DNA from: Marinomonas ushuaiensis DSM 15871
GTDB lineage: Bacteria; Pseudomonadota; Gammaproteobacteria; Pseudomonadales; Marinomonadaceae
Direction of reading: 5' to 3'
Assembly (NCBI RefSeq): GCF_000521805.1
Contig: NZ_JAMB01000005.1
Span: 141,044-205,043 of the forward strand
DNA: 64,000 nucleotides
Shown: positions 54,138 through 64,000 of the stretch, piece after piece
Position numbering within the stretch: the stretch's first letter is position 1
Layout: the number at the start of each line of letters is the position of its first letter
Translations under genes and position numbers: made by a program
The notes under the pieces: generated by a model
What the model saw: only the letters and a program-made list of their open reading frames with translations
What the model was told of the DNA's origin: nothing
The model's database searches: none

Positions 54138-55849
54138 TGCTCACAGTAGAAAACTTAACCGTACGTTTTCCCACTCGATTTGGTGATACGACGGCCATCG
54201 AGAATATTAATATAAATGTCCAAGCGGGTGAGATTCACGGTCTTGTCGGTGAAAGTGGTGCGGGTAAATCCACCGTTGGCGCAGCTGTTATTGGTTTGTT
54301 GCAAACACCGGGTTATATCTCTGAAGGCAACATCATGTTGGGCGATACGGACTTGCGTGCCTTGGATGTGAATCAAGCCCATGCGTTGCGTGGCAAACGT
54401 ATTTCGATGATTTTCCAAGATCCGCAAACCAGCCTTAACCCTTTGATGACGGTTGAAGAACAGTTGGTTGAAACCATTTTGGCCCATGAGAAAATGTCAG
54501 CGGATGAGGCTCGTACTCGCGCCATCGACTTGCTCGAAGAAATCGGTATTAAAAATGCGGCAGAACGCATCAAATCTTGGCCACATCAGTTTTCTGGTGG
54601 TATGCGTCAACGTGTGGTGATTGCACTGGCGCTTTGTACTAATCCTGAACTCATTATCGCGGACGAACCTACCACAGCACTGGACGTTGCTGTACAAAGC
54701 CAAGTGCTGGACTTGATCCGCTCATTGGCAGACAAACGAAAAATTGGCTTTATCCTGATCACTCACGATATTGGTGTTATTGCACAAATTGCTGATCGGG
54801 TGACTGTTATGCGCAATGGTCATGTCGTTGAATCGGGCGAAACCGCACAAGTATTGGGTCGTCCTAAGCATGCTTATACACGAGCTTTAATGAGTGCTGT
54901 GCCGCCAATGGATCATAAAATTGATCGATTCAGTGTGCCGGCTACAGAAGGCATTGAAGGTGCTAGCGTTTTTACCGGCGATCTTGCTGAGCAATGGTTA
55001 CTTGAAGAAAAAGATTTACCTGAAGACGAGCAAAAAGAGCTTTCAATCGGTTTATCAATTGAAGCGCTAGACGTTCGCTTTTCTGGAACACGAAAATCAT
55101 TGTGGCGTAAACCAGAGGACTTTATTGCTCTCGATAAAATCAGCTTTAACGTCAAGCCTGGTAGTATTATGGGGTTGGTTGGTGAAAGTGGTTCAGGTAA
55201 ATCTACTGTCGCTAAAACCATCACGGGACTGATCACTCCTAATAGTGGCACCATGATGCTTGGTAACGAAATATTACCGGCAGGAAAGTCGCGTAGCCGT
55301 AAACATGCTTCTCGTCGAATTATTCAAATGGTGTTTCAAGACCCTTATTCAAGCCTAAACTCGCGCCACAAGATTGGCTCGATTTTGACAGAGCCGCTTT
55401 GGTTCTACGGTTTAGAAAAAGACCCAGAGAAACGCCAAGAGCTTGCAGCTTCTATGCTTGCTTTGGTTGGTATGGCACCAGATGCGATCGATAAATACCC
55501 ACATCAATTTTCTGGTGGTCAGCGTCAACGTATTGCCGTGGCACGAGCGTTATTGGCTCGACCACGATTCTTGATATGTGATGAGCCGACTTCCGCATTG
55601 GATGTATCTATTCAAGCTGAGATCCTCAATCTTTTGAAAGATCTGCAATCGAAGTTTGGACTGACTATTTTATTTATTAGCCACAATCTTTCAGTGGTTC
55701 GACAAATGGCCGATGACATGGTTGTACTACGTAATGGCGTGATCGAGGAGGCGGGTAAAACCGAAGATCTATTTGAGCGCCCACAGGCGGAATACACCAA
55801 AAAACTGCTGTCCTTGACGCCTGTGATGCCGAAAGACTGGGCATGCTAA
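54137..55849 (+). CDS. Fused oligopeptide ABC transporter ATPase (DppD-DppF type)
   Basis: A 570-residue protein with two ABC ATPase domains in tandem, like GsiA or YejF. Domain 1 has Walker A GESGAGKST (about 38-46), signature FSGGMRQRVVIALAL and Walker B LIIADEPTTALD; domain 2 has GESGSGKST (about 351-359), signature FSGGQRQRIAVARAL and LICDEPTSALD. Both switch histidines (ITHD, SHN) are seen. It completes the importer encoded from 50469; an adaptor pair of DppD and DppF is replaced by this fusion. Confidence 0.94.
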   Translation: MLTVENLTVRFPTRFGDTTAIENININVQAGEIHGLVGESGAGKSTVGAAVIGLLQTPGYISEGNIMLGDTDLRALDVNQAHALRGKRISMIFQDPQTSLNPLMTVEEQLVETILAHEKMSADEARTRAIDLLEEIGIKNAAERIKSWPHQFSGGMRQRVVIALALCTNPELIIADEPTTALDVAVQSQVLDLIRSLADKRKIGFILITHDIGVIAQIADRVTVMRNGHVVESGETAQVLGRPKHAYTRALMSAVPPMDHKIDRFSVPATEGIEGASVFTGDLAEQWLLEEKDLPEDEQKELSIGLSIEALDVRFSGTRKSLWRKPEDFIALDKISFNVKPGSIMGLVGESGSGKSTVAKTITGLITPNSGTMMLGNEILPAGKSRSRKHASRRIIQMVFQDPYSSLNSRHKIGSILTEPLWFYGLEKDPEKRQELAASMLALVGMAPDAIDKYPHQFSGGQRQRIAVARALLARPRFLICDEPTSALDVSIQAEILNLLKDLQSKFGLTILFISHNLSVVRQMADDMVVLRNGVIEEAGKTEDLFERPQAEYTKKLLSLTPVMPKDWAC

Positions 55850-56001
55850 TGTAGTAATATTTTTCTTGATAGGTTGAGTCTTTAAACGACTTATTTTGTC
55901 GCGAGTTTAAGACTATCAATGGAGTTTAATGATTTTAGGGTGAGAGCTATTTTAACGGTAAGCCTTTTGTTCGTATGTGCAATGTTGTTCTAATTTAGCT
56001 T

Positions 56002-56048
56002 GGAGTACTGACTTCTCTTAGTTGTTTTATAAGAGACATCAGTACTCC
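56002..56048. repeat. Long inverted repeat between convergent genes
   Basis: Arms GGAGTACTGA and TCAGTACTCC (56002-56011 and 56039-56048), with inner TCTCTTA / TAAGAGA pairing. It forms one long hairpin, but with no T tract on either side, so it is only a possible terminator of the oligopeptide transporter operon. Nothing else is visible in 55850-56123. Confidence 0.6.
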
Positions 56049-56123
56049 ATCTTCACTGTTCAGTTTTTATTTGTTTATTGAAGAGATACAGATTTTTAAC
56101 TTATCCTTCTTGTCTATGATTTA

Positions 56124-57446
56124 TTACTTTTTAGCAACCAACCACTTATCCAACTCTTTGATTTTATCTTCTGTTAGATCGCCTGTGGCTTCTAACAAAC
56201 TAAGCTTTTTCAACACAAAATTGTATCGATACTGCTCGTAAGTGTTCTGAGCATCGTAAAGATTAGATTGCGCATCTAGTAGTTCTACAAGGTTACGAGT
56301 ACCTACATCGTATCCTGCTTTTGTTGCTTCAAGCGCGCTGGTTCTTGAACGAATAAGTTGCTGCTGTGCTGCAACTTGAGCAACGGACGTTTGTAGATCT
56401 AAATAAAGACTACGAATGTTTAGTTCAATAGCTTGTAGTGAACTTGCTCTTTGTTCAATCACTGATTCGGCTTGAGCAGAAGCTTGGCGTACGGACGCAT
56501 TAATCGAACCACCGCTGTAAAGCGGAATGCTGACACCTAGTGCAACAGAGGCGGAGTTCGTTACGCCATCGGTATTAAATGTTGAATTTGTATAGTCATT
56601 ATCAACACGAGATAATGCGCCTGTAATTGCAACGGTTGGTGTGCGGCCGTTGGCTTTTTGAATGTCGATGTTGTTTTCTGCACTAGCAACAGAAAGATTT
56701 AATATGCGTAATTCTTTGTTGTCACGGCGAGCCTTAGTGAGTAAAGAATCAACTGTCATTCCTGATTCAAGGCGGATTGGGTAATCCTTTGCTAATTCAG
56801 GAATGCTATTTAATGTTTTTCCTGTTCTTTGATAAAGTGCATTTTGAGCAACAGATACCGCTGATTGAGCGCTTAGTTGTGTGACTCGTACAGAATCATA
56901 TTCTGCTTGGGCATCTTGTAAATCCGTAATAGACGCTAGACCAACTTCATATTGCTTTTTAGCACGATCAAGCTGACTTTCTGTACTTTTTACCAAAGCT
57001 TCAGTCGTTTGCAGAGTGGATTGTGCAATCAATAAATTGAAGTATTCATTCAATGTAGTGAGAACTAAATTCTCTTCTGAGTTTTCAAAGGCAATACCTG
57101 CACTGTCAAAATCCAACTCTACTGCATCAACCGCATAACCCAATGCTGGAGAATAAATCGGGTAGTTTAAAGAAAGCGCCAGCGTATTGGATACATTGTC
57201 ATAATCGTCAGAAGGGCTGCCTATGTCATCATAGCCCAGCTCACCACTAAAGGTGATGCTAGGGTATAAGCTGCCTTTGGTGACGGTTACACTTTCTTTT
57301 TGTGCTTTGTAAGTCGCTGCTGCGGCTCTTAAGCCTGGGTCATTTTGCTTGGCAAGCTTGTAAACTTCGTAAATGCTTTCCGCATGAACTGTCGCACTGC
57401 TTAGGGCAACTGTCGCTATTAACGATGGTATAATATGCTTTTTCAT
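56124..57446 (-). CDS. tolC: Outer-membrane efflux channel TolC
   Basis: A 440-residue outer-membrane protein with a signal peptide ending TVHAE and two OEP repeats. It begins IYEVYKLAKQNDPGLRAA, has FNLLIAQSTLQTTEALVKSTESQLDRAKKQYEVGLASITDLQDAQAEYD and, in the second half, RSRTSALEATKAGYDVGTRNLVELLDAQ, the TolC signature. It forms the exit duct for type I secretion and RND or MacAB-type efflux, and could serve the ABC exporter at 34283-37244. It is a single gene. Confidence 0.94.
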   Translation of the reverse strand: MKKHIIPSLIATVALSSATVHAESIYEVYKLAKQNDPGLRAAAATYKAQKESVTVTKGSLYPSITFSGELGYDDIGSPSDDYDNVSNTLALSLNYPIYSPALGYAVDAVELDFDSAGIAFENSEENLVLTTLNEYFNLLIAQSTLQTTEALVKSTESQLDRAKKQYEVGLASITDLQDAQAEYDSVRVTQLSAQSAVSVAQNALYQRTGKTLNSIPELAKDYPIRLESGMTVDSLLTKARRDNKELRILNLSVASAENNIDIQKANGRTPTVAITGALSRVDNDYTNSTFNTDGVTNSASVALGVSIPLYSGGSINASVRQASAQAESVIEQRASSLQAIELNIRSLYLDLQTSVAQVAAQQQLIRSRTSALEATKAGYDVGTRNLVELLDAQSNLYDAQNTYEQYRYNFVLKKLSLLEATGDLTEDKIKELDKWLVAKK

Positions 57447-57678
57447 AGATCTCTGTGGGCCCGTAGTATGAAATATAGTTATAATAGTACCTCAAGTGTT
57501 TTGCTTTCGGCAGTGCCATTCTTGCTATATCTATTATGACTGTTGACAATATCATAATGAAATATTTTACATAGTCTTACAATGTGGAAAATTAATGCAA
57601 CAGTCATTCCTTTATCATTCTGCTTTTTCTATTTATAAGACTATTTTCTGATTCTGTTCTTTGTATTCGCTTTTTAAC

Positions 57679-58908
57679 TTAGTTATTCAGTTCAATTTTA
57701 TAAGTAATTGTCTTTTTTGAATTGGCTTTTATTTTTCCTGAAATTTCTATGCTATTGGCATTCAATTGAGCGACATCGCTTTTTTCTAATATTTGTATAA
57801 TGCCATTTGTGTTTTGTACGATCGAATAGTTTTGTTCTTGATTTGAGTGATTTTGAATGGTGGCTTCCCAAGTTTGAGTGCTAGGAAGTTTTTTAGATGA
57901 CGACTCAACTAACGTAATATAGCCAGTAATGTCTTGGCTTTTGTTCGTAATGACCTCTACTGAATTATTGGCTCGTACCGTGTTCAATGCAACAGAGTTG
58001 CCAGGGATGAGTAAGTTATTTCTTTTCCAGAATGTTTTGTATTCCCCTGGAAGTCCGTCTTGTTCTAGTGTAAACCCTAGCTGGTTATAAAAACTAATGT
58101 CGATTTTTCCTGTGCTATTGCTGTGAGTATAAAGTGAACCAGTTTGGACTTTACTGTCGATTGAACTGCGGCTACTTGGTAATGAATAAAGGGTATTTGA
58201 GTAAGGCGCGATCGATAATACAGGGCCGTTTAGTGGATAACTTATTTCATTGTCCTGATACTCGACACCTTGGTTTGCCGAATCCATCGCCATTAAGCTG
58301 CGCTCTGCTTTGAATACTTGGGGACTTGCCGTTCGAGAATAATGTAGCAAACTGTCTTGGATCTCTATGACGGCACTCGAGTTGTTATGCAATATAGCTT
58401 GTTGTGAAAGCGATACTTGATTGTCGTCAAATATTAAACTCAGTTGCGGTGTCCATGAGAGTTGGTTGGTTTGATAGCTGACTTGGTAAGGAACAGATGT
58501 TGTTTTTGTACTGTCGTTTTTTTCGAGGGGAATGAGGTAGAAATCACTCATAGGTAAAGAGGTTAATCTTTTGTTAACAGATATTAAGAAAGAGCGCTCA
58601 CCGTTCTCTATGCTTGTCAGAACACCTGTATAACTCAAATCTCGCTGTTTGTGCTCGACTCTAATTTTCTGGCCAATTTCGTCAAACCAGTTTTTATTCT
58701 CGGTATTCTGTAAATTACTAATTGGCAAGAAGCTGTCTTGAAGAGGGAGTACAGTTCCAGTGTTAGGCACAAGACTCATTTTCTTTCCACTTTCAACAAC
58801 TTGACTATTACTCAATCCAATCACGGCATTTATCGGTGCAGCAAGAATCGATGAAGAAGTTGCGCCTAAAATAATACTAACGCAAAAGAATGAATGTGCT
58901 GTTTTCAT
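57679..58908 (-). CDS. Secreted DUF4139-like protein, unknown function
   Basis: A 409-residue protein with a signal peptide (residues 1-24, ending ILA) and no membrane helix afterwards, so probably periplasmic or outer-membrane associated. The central stretch VSYQTNQLSWTPQLSLIFDDN and the beta-rich Ser/Asn/Gln-heavy body resemble DUF4139-type conserved bacterial proteins, but without the N-terminal DUF4140 part. No catalytic motif is seen. The match is moderate; a truly unrelated secreted beta-protein cannot be excluded. The gene is alone between tolC and xni. Confidence 0.7.
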   Translation of the reverse strand: MKTAHSFFCVSIILGATSSSILAAPINAVIGLSNSQVVESGKKMSLVPNTGTVLPLQDSFLPISNLQNTENKNWFDEIGQKIRVEHKQRDLSYTGVLTSIENGERSFLISVNKRLTSLPMSDFYLIPLEKNDSTKTTSVPYQVSYQTNQLSWTPQLSLIFDDNQVSLSQQAILHNNSSAVIEIQDSLLHYSRTASPQVFKAERSLMAMDSANQGVEYQDNEISYPLNGPVLSIAPYSNTLYSLPSSRSSIDSKVQTGSLYTHSNSTGKIDISFYNQLGFTLEQDGLPGEYKTFWKRNNLLIPGNSVALNTVRANNSVEVITNKSQDITGYITLVESSSKKLPSTQTWEATIQNHSNQEQNYSIVQNTNGIIQILEKSDVAQLNANSIEISGKIKANSKKTITYKIELNN

Positions 58909-59026
58909 AAGTAGAATCCTTTTTATTTATATTCAATCACACAAGTAGTCGTGATGGAGATTGACACATGGTACCCTAAAATTATTATGCAATAGCAAAT
59001 TAATCGAGCAAAAATAAGGGTTTGAA

Positions 59027-59830
59027 GTGGGCAAAAAATTACTCATTATTGACGGTTTAAATTTGATTCGACGTCTTTATGCTGCGCTTGAATCAGAAAA
59101 AGACTTAGATCGTCGAGTTGAGCGGACGCAAAGTATTTCAATTGATGCATTGGCAAAGCTGACGCATCAGTTTGATCCAGCTTATGCTGTGGTTGTGTTT
59201 GATTCCAACGGAAAAACATGGCGACACGAAGTTTACCCTGAATATAAATTGGGCCGTGTTCCGATGGACGATAAGCTCTTAGAGTCTTTACCTGAATTCG
59301 CCAAAATCTTTCGTTTTAATCGTTTGCCCTGTTTACGATTAGATGGTTGGGAAGCGGACGATCTTATCGCGACACTTGCGGTTAAGGCTGCTCAACATAA
59401 TATAACTTCTTACATTGTTTCTACTGATAAAGGTTTCACTCAGTTACTGAGTGATGACCATATTCTTCAATACGATTATTTTGCCCGGTTAGGTTACGAT
59501 AAAATCTGGGTGCCAGGTAAATATGGCGTTGAACCTCATCAATTAACGGATTATTGGGCTTTGGTGGGCGATACCACGAACCGAATCCCTGGTGTTAAGG
59601 GGGTTGGTCCTAAAACAGCGTTAAGCATTATTAATGCCTTTCCAACCATAGAAGACATCTATAATAATTTGTCTTCTTTCCCCGAGCGTACCCAGAAGCT
59701 TTTAGCTGGTGGTTATGATCAGTGTATTAAGTCGCGAGCTTTGGTTGCTCTGAAAACTGATGTTGATATTGGTATTCGCCTTTCTCAACTTTCGTATTTG
59801 AAGGTTAATACGGTTAAAATAAAGCCTTAA
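59027..59830 (+). CDS. xni: 5'-3' exonuclease / flap endonuclease-like protein (ExoIX)
   Basis: A 267-residue FEN-1/Pol I 5'-nuclease-like protein. It has the N-terminal IIDGLNLIRRLYA, the metal-site region DGWEADDLIATLAVKA, STDKGFTQLLSDD and the helix-hairpin-helix GVKGVGPKTALSII. Length and motif set match ExoIX rather than the Pol I domain. The start is GTG with AAGGG six bases upstream. Its stop overlaps that of the convergent NIT-like gene by four bases. Confidence 0.9.
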   Translation: MGKKLLIIDGLNLIRRLYAALESEKDLDRRVERTQSISIDALAKLTHQFDPAYAVVVFDSNGKTWRHEVYPEYKLGRVPMDDKLLESLPEFAKIFRFNRLPCLRLDGWEADDLIATLAVKAAQHNITSYIVSTDKGFTQLLSDDHILQYDYFARLGYDKIWVPGKYGVEPHQLTDYWALVGDTTNRIPGVKGVGPKTALSIINAFPTIEDIYNNLSSFPERTQKLLAGGYDQCIKSRALVALKTDVDIGIRLSQLSYLKVNTVKIKP

Positions 59831-60651
59831 TGACTTTTGATTTTTGTTTTTAAATCATCAAATCCAGCCAAGATAAATACGAAGACTTCGTTGATAACGT
59901 GTGTGGCTTCTTGAAAAATTGTGTCTGGATTTTGTTGGCATAAGGTTGAGTCTTTGGTGCTTTGCTTTATTTCTGCAATAAACATAGTAAGCCGTCTGTC
60001 TGTTGATCTAGCAAGCGACAAAGTGAGGTTTCTATGATGCTCTTCTATTTTTCCTAATGTAAATAAAAGTTGTAATTTCTTGTCAGCACTCATCTCCTGC
60101 TTTGCTGAGACTTGTACAGAAAGTGCTCGAATTTGACCTAATGCCTCAGCCAGTTCAGGTAAGGTTTTGACTAGCTGTTGTGCCGAATTTCGTATGTATT
60201 CATGATGATTGGATGTTAATGAAAATTCATCGGCCATGTCCCAGACAGCGTCAAGCTGACGAGTGATAAGGCCAGAGTGTAGTTGGAAGCTTTCTGCGCT
60301 GGTTATTTCATTGTTTTTGATTAAGCGTTGCCATTGTTTAAATGGGTAATGTGCGCTGAGTGATGTTGGGTAGTTATGAGTTTTTTCAAAGGACAGTAGG
60401 TTAGAGTAAAGGGTATTGATATTTTCCTCCAAAATTGGGAGCTTAGCTTCAAAGTCTAGTTTTCCATTAAGAAAGCCTGAATGCATTCCTCTATGTTGTT
60501 GGGTGAATTTAATCAATTCAATAAATACAGTAATTCCTGAAACGCCCATTAATGTACGTTCTTTAGAAGCTTTCTTGGACCATATTTGTCGACCTATAGC
60601 CATTAATATAATAGTTAGGCAGGTAAGGAAAAAAAGGCTTGTTAACATCAT
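59827..60651 (-). CDS. NIT-like sensory protein, partner of chemoreceptor
   Basis: A 274-residue protein with one N-terminal membrane helix (about 5-20) followed by a basic [12 protein letters not shown] stretch that predicts the rest stays in the cytoplasm. The body resembles the NIT (nitrate/nitrite-sensing) domain: [16 protein letters not shown] echoes the QRGxSxGYLNG signature, then a long helical region. ATG at 60651 with AAGGAG eight bases upstream and an ATGA overlap with the chemoreceptor stop replaces a longer start at 60690. It should signal through the receptor it is coupled to. Confidence 0.78.
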   Translation of the reverse strand: MMLTSLFFLTCLTIILMAIGRQIWSKKASKERTLMGVSGITVFIELIKFTQQHRGMHSGFLNGKLDFEAKLPILEENINTLYSNLLSFEKTHNYPTSLSAHYPFKQWQRLIKNNEITSAESFQLHSGLITRQLDAVWDMADEFSLTSNHHEYIRNSAQQLVKTLPELAEALGQIRALSVQVSAKQEMSADKKLQLLFTLGKIEEHHRNLTLSLARSTDRRLTMFIAEIKQSTKDSTLCQQNPDTIFQEATHVINEVFVFILAGFDDLKTKIKSH

Positions 60652-61811
60652 ACTTCTGTCTCCTTTTGCTCTAATCGAGAAGAAAGCCATTCCATGTATT
60701 TGACCATGTCTTTTGTGTCTTTACTGGCTTGGCTGTGCTGTTCACTTACCACAGCGATGTTCTGTAATCGTTCCCTCATTTTTGTATTAGCAACACCAAA
60801 TTCAGTGATGAGTTGGGTTGAATGCGTTATTTCTTTTTGTGTTGATTGTGCCGCATCATGAATAGATATCAAAGATGCTGCTGCAGTATCCGAACCTGTT
60901 GCTGCGCTGGTGGCAAGCTCAATTAATTTCCAACTGGTTTGTTCTGATGTGTTTACTTCAGAGGCAATTGAGGTGACTAAACGACCAATATCCTGGGCCG
61001 CATTTTCTGTGTTCTCGGCCAATAGCCTGACCTCGTTTGCAACAACGGCAAAACCTCTTCCTGCATCACCCGCTCTTGCCGCTTCGATTGAAGCGTTTAA
61101 TGAAAGTAAATTAATTTGTGAGGTGATTTGTTCTATCGTAGTGACAAATTCACTAATATCTTGTGTCGTCTTTATTAGTTGTGTCATTTGTGCCTGATTA
61201 TGAGCAACCGTAGATTGTATTAGATGAATTTGTTGTTTTAACTCTTCCAATGCAACTTGGCCTTGTTCTGATTGTTGTCGAGTTTGATTAGCCATTGTTG
61301 ATGTCAAATTGATTCTGGCGAGAATATTTTCAATTGTGATTGCCATTTCTTGACTGCTGATAACGAGAGCGTTTAATGCAAGATGTTCTTCTTGGGCTCC
61401 ATTGGCAACGACATTAGATGAATTCTGAAGTTCTGTGGCGGTATAACGGGTTTCTTGTGAGCAACTTTGTAATAAGTGATTTTTTCGGCTAAGTGCGCGC
61501 AATAGGATGTTGATATGATGAGCTAACGTATTAAATTCAGTGTCGTTATAAGACAAATTAACGGCATCACTATGTTCAAAATTAGTTAGATGTTGGGTGA
61601 GTTCTTTAATACGTAACCGTGTTAATTCGCTAGAAGACATTGCAAAATAGACTAGCAAGCAGGTTGTTAAGACGACAATAATGTTCGCTTCTATGAAGAA
61701 GTGTGGAATCAAAATAGCCGAAACTGTGATTACGCCCAATAATAAAACAATCAACAAACGTGCGTAGTAGGGCAGCGCAGCTATTAAAATAGCCCCTGGA
61801 GTTAGTAACAT
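60648..61811 (-). CDS. Methyl-accepting chemotaxis protein without a periplasmic domain
   Basis: A 387-residue chemoreceptor. Two membrane helices lie at about 7-50 with almost nothing between them, so there is no periplasmic ligand domain and no clear HAMP. The cytoplasmic part is a long coiled coil with the conserved hairpin tip [34 protein letters not shown]. It would couple CheA/CheW to an input from elsewhere. Its stop overlaps the start of the NIT-like gene (ATGA), implying that the two form one receptor split over two proteins. Confidence 0.92.
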   Translation of the reverse strand: MLLTPGAILIAALPYYARLLIVLLLGVITVSAILIPHFFIEANIIVVLTTCLLVYFAMSSSELTRLRIKELTQHLTNFEHSDAVNLSYNDTEFNTLAHHINILLRALSRKNHLLQSCSQETRYTATELQNSSNVVANGAQEEHLALNALVISSQEMAITIENILARINLTSTMANQTRQQSEQGQVALEELKQQIHLIQSTVAHNQAQMTQLIKTTQDISEFVTTIEQITSQINLLSLNASIEAARAGDAGRGFAVVANEVRLLAENTENAAQDIGRLVTSIASEVNTSEQTSWKLIELATSAATGSDTAAASLISIHDAAQSTQKEITHSTQLITEFGVANTKMRERLQNIAVVSEQHSQASKDTKDMVKYMEWLSSRLEQKETEV

Positions 61812-62421
61812 AGCAATTCCTTTGAATGAAAAATGGGCACTTGAATCTACTTCTTTCTGTTGTAACTTAGATTTTGATAAGGATGAAATTCATAATACTT
61901 GCCGTTTTTTATTAATCGTCACTAGTCGTCAATTGAAGCTGAATTAAGTCATCGTATTAGAAATAGGGGGCAGATAGACAAGCGTTCCCTGAGGCTTTCC
62001 TAATTAATAAGAAACCTAATCAGATACTACTGAACGATACAGCAGTGGGCGACGTTGCCATTAATGAGGTTAACCGGCATTGGCTAACAAAGTGGTTAAT
62101 ATCAGTGTTTAAAATATTAACGCTGTAATTTTTATTGCAAAAAAAACGCCAAGAAATTTCTTTAATCAAAAATATCCCCTTCTGTATCTGTTTCTGTAAT
62201 TTCCCCCTTTTTTTGTATATCAAATACGGGCTTAAATAGGCTTTTTTTGGTCATAAATGGTTCTGCTTTTCGTGTGCGTTCCTTTTTGGTGCGTTCACTT
62301 CTTAAATAAAGAGCACAGAAATATTTCTCTAGGAGAGAATATATTTATTGAGCCTCTTACTCACAAGCGATGAGAGGCTTATAATGTCGGTATTTTAAGA
62401 CAACAGATAAATGAGATATTT
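61812..62421. other. Intergenic region before gltX
   Basis: About 610 bases between the divergent MCP and gltX genes. A TATAAT box at 62380-62385, about 35 bases before the gltX ATG, is the likely gltX promoter; its -35 is poor. On the minus strand a 30-codon frame MTKKSLFKPVFDIQKKGEI...DTEGDIFD (62162-62254) has a coding-like, partly repetitive feel but no known family, and an open frame continues upstream without a start. It may be a small or broken gene. The rest shows nothing. Confidence 0.45.
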
Positions 62422-63903
62422 ATGTCAGAGGTAAGAACACGCATTGCGCCATCACCAACGGGTGATCCACACGTTGGTACAGCTTACATCGCGCTATTTA
62501 ATATGGCGTTTGCACGTAAAATGGGTGGTAAATTCATTTTACGTATTGAAGATACCGATCAAACTCGTAGTACGCCAGAATCTGAAAAAATGATTCTAGA
62601 TGCTTTGCGTTGGTTAGGACTTGATTGGGCGGAAGGTCCAGATGTTGGTGGTGAATATGGCCCTTATCGTCAAAGTGAGCGTGGTGATATCTACGGTCAA
62701 TATGCTTTGGAATTGGTTAATAAAGGCCATGCTTTTTATGCGTTTGAAACAACAGAAGAGTTGGATCAAATGCGTATTGAACAAAAAGAGCAGGGCTTGC
62801 CGCAGAAGTATGATGGTCGTGCTTTAAAGTTAACGCCAGAAGAAATTCAAGCAAAGTTAGACGAGGGTGTGCCATATGTAATACGCATGAAAATTCCTGA
62901 AGAGGGCACGTGTGTCGTTCAGGATATGTTGCGTGGCACAATTGAAATTGACTGGACTCAGGTTGACATGCAAGTGTTGCTGAAGGCTGATGGCATGCCG
63001 ACTTACCACCTAGCGAATGTGGTAGATGATCACTTGATGAAAATCACCCATGTCATTCGTGGTGAGGAATGGATTAACTCAGCGCCTAAGCATATCTTGT
63101 TGTATCAATATTTTGGTTGGGATATGCCAACCTTGTGTCACATGCCTTTGTTGCGTAACCCTGATAAATCAAAATTATCAAAACGTAAAAATCCAACGAG
63201 CATTCTGTATTACCAACGTATGGGTTACATGGCGGAAGCTGTGATTAACTATCTTGGTCGTATGGGGTGGTCTATGCCTGATGAGCGTGAAAAATTCTCA
63301 TTAGACGACATGGTTGAAAACTTTGATATTCAACGTGTTTCCCTTGGCGGACCTATTTTTGATGTCGAGAAATTGAGTTGGTTAAATGGTACTTGGATTC
63401 GCGAGAATTTGACGCCAGAAACCTTTGCTCAAAAATACGTTGAATGGGCGTTGAATCCTGAATACTTAATGAAGATACTTCCATTGGTTATTCCTCGTGT
63501 TGAAACTTTCTCAGATGTTGCTGATGTTGCCGGTTTTTTCTTAAAAGGCATGCTACCTATTACGAAAGAAGATTTCGCTTCCGTTAAGATGGAAGAAGAA
63601 ACGCTTCGTAAAGCGATGCAGTTTGCCTTGTGGCGTTTAGAGATATTGAATAAATGGGAAAAAGACGAGATATTCAATGAAATGAAAACACTTGCGCAAA
63701 CACTTGAAATTAAGCCGAAAGACTTTTTTGCGCCGCTGTTCGTTGCTATTTCAGGCACAACCGCGTCGGTATCCGTATTCGACTCTATGGCTATTCTAGG
63801 CTCTGATATTTCCCGTGCACGTATGCGTACAGCGGTGAATGTATTGGGTGGGCCATCTAAGAAAGAAGCTAAGCGTTGGGAAAAAGAGTTCGCTGCGTTG
63901 TAA
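62422..63903 (+). CDS. gltX: Glutamyl-tRNA synthetase
   Basis: Class I aminoacyl-tRNA synthetase that charges tRNA-Glu. In 493 residues the HIGH-type signature is [14 protein letters not shown] (about 9-22) and the KMSKS-type loop is [12 protein letters not shown] (about 250-261); the [16 protein letters not shown] stretch and C-terminal anticodon-binding domain are present. Length is normal for GluRS. The promoter region is described above. Its transcript runs into a possible insertion sequence end at 63976. Confidence 0.97.
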   Translation: MSEVRTRIAPSPTGDPHVGTAYIALFNMAFARKMGGKFILRIEDTDQTRSTPESEKMILDALRWLGLDWAEGPDVGGEYGPYRQSERGDIYGQYALELVNKGHAFYAFETTEELDQMRIEQKEQGLPQKYDGRALKLTPEEIQAKLDEGVPYVIRMKIPEEGTCVVQDMLRGTIEIDWTQVDMQVLLKADGMPTYHLANVVDDHLMKITHVIRGEEWINSAPKHILLYQYFGWDMPTLCHMPLLRNPDKSKLSKRKNPTSILYYQRMGYMAEAVINYLGRMGWSMPDEREKFSLDDMVENFDIQRVSLGGPIFDVEKLSWLNGTWIRENLTPETFAQKYVEWALNPEYLMKILPLVIPRVETFSDVADVAGFFLKGMLPITKEDFASVKMEEETLRKAMQFALWRLEILNKWEKDEIFNEMKTLAQTLEIKPKDFFAPLFVAISGTTASVSVFDSMAILGSDISRARMRTAVNVLGGPSKKEAKRWEKEFAAL

Positions 63904-63975
63904 GTGTGTCTTTTCAATAATCGTATGTAAGCAAATAGCTTAGCGAGTTATTAAGCAATAAAAAACCGGCTTCAA

Positions 63976-64000
63976 TGTGAAGTGACCCCCAATAGTTGGA
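63976..64000 (+). mobile_element. Terminal repeat of an insertion sequence, probably IS3 family (cut by window end)
   Basis: The last 25 bases, starting TGTGAAGTGACCCCC and ending at GTTGGA, look like the left end of an IS3-type element, many of which begin TGnnnAGTGACCCCCAAAAGTTGGA. Just before it stands AAAAAACCGGCTT, the likely left half of the gltX terminator stem; if so, the element inserted into that hairpin. The remaining element is outside the window. Confidence 0.55.

Noticed and set aside
62020..62223. 67-codon minus-strand frame before gltX
   Set aside because: Composition is low-complexity AT-rich, there is no ribosome site, and a different frame over the same bases looks more protein-like.
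1..64000. CRISPR arrays, tRNA and rRNA genes
   Set aside because: I saw no regularly spaced repeats and no cloverleaf or rRNA-like sequence in the intergenic stretches. A tRNAscan or Infernal run would be the decisive test.

Overview
The window is a roughly 43 percent GC, gene-dense chromosomal segment of a gammaproteobacterium. Gene content and order point to a marine Oceanospirillales member close to Marinomonas; this genus call is an inference from protein style and synteny, not a database result.

Region 1 (1-16 kb) is conserved housekeeping DNA. A RetS-like sensor (partial) is followed, mostly on the minus strand, by purD, purH, fis, dusB, a zinc-ribbon/DUF3426 protein, prmA, accC, accB and dsbD. 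The same neighbourhood is known around retS in Pseudomonas aeruginosa. Next come a lipoprotein/DUF2333 pair, a GNAT acetyltransferase and rnk.

Region 2 (16-33 kb) is metabolic and accessory. It has an aspartate-dehydrogenase-like gene with a TRAP transporter and divergent LysR, then nnrU-like, yjdM-like and yegD genes. An OFA-type MFS carrier, a cobalamin riboswitch ahead of a lone CbiM-like gene, a LysR/MFS pair, and a TetR gene flanked by two paralogous thioredoxin-fold peroxiredoxin-like genes follow. Two decayed loci sit here: a DUF294-type protein and a DnaQ-type exonuclease joined by an internal deletion (22.5-23.4 kb), and a broken EAL-domain c-di-GMP phosphodiesterase (25.0-25.8 kb).

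Region 3 (33.5-41.5 kb) looks like an island. A MacAB-like ABC exporter is followed by a translationally coupled Ham1-like NTP pyrophosphatase and SIR2-domain protein, then a DinB-family gene. After a repeat-bearing gap comes a small integron cassette array without a visible integrase. Two attC sites flank cassettes whose products each carry an RN-x3-H motif typical of HEPN RNases, and a third insert is a decayed isoprenylcysteine-methyltransferase-like gene. The Ham1-SIR2 pair and the HEPN cassettes are the best candidates for undescribed defence functions.

Region 4 (41.6-64 kb) holds a MetR-like LysR and DMT carrier, a tripartite tricarboxylate transporter (TctCAB order) with an orphan uraD and LysR, an RluA-type pseudouridine synthase, a DEDDy exonuclease, yqfB, a complete oligopeptide ABC transporter, tolC, a DUF4139-like secreted protein, xni, a two-gene chemoreceptor (MCP plus NIT-like sensor) and gltX. 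The window stops in what looks like the terminal repeat of an insertion sequence just after gltX. No tRNA, rRNA or CRISPR array was seen.
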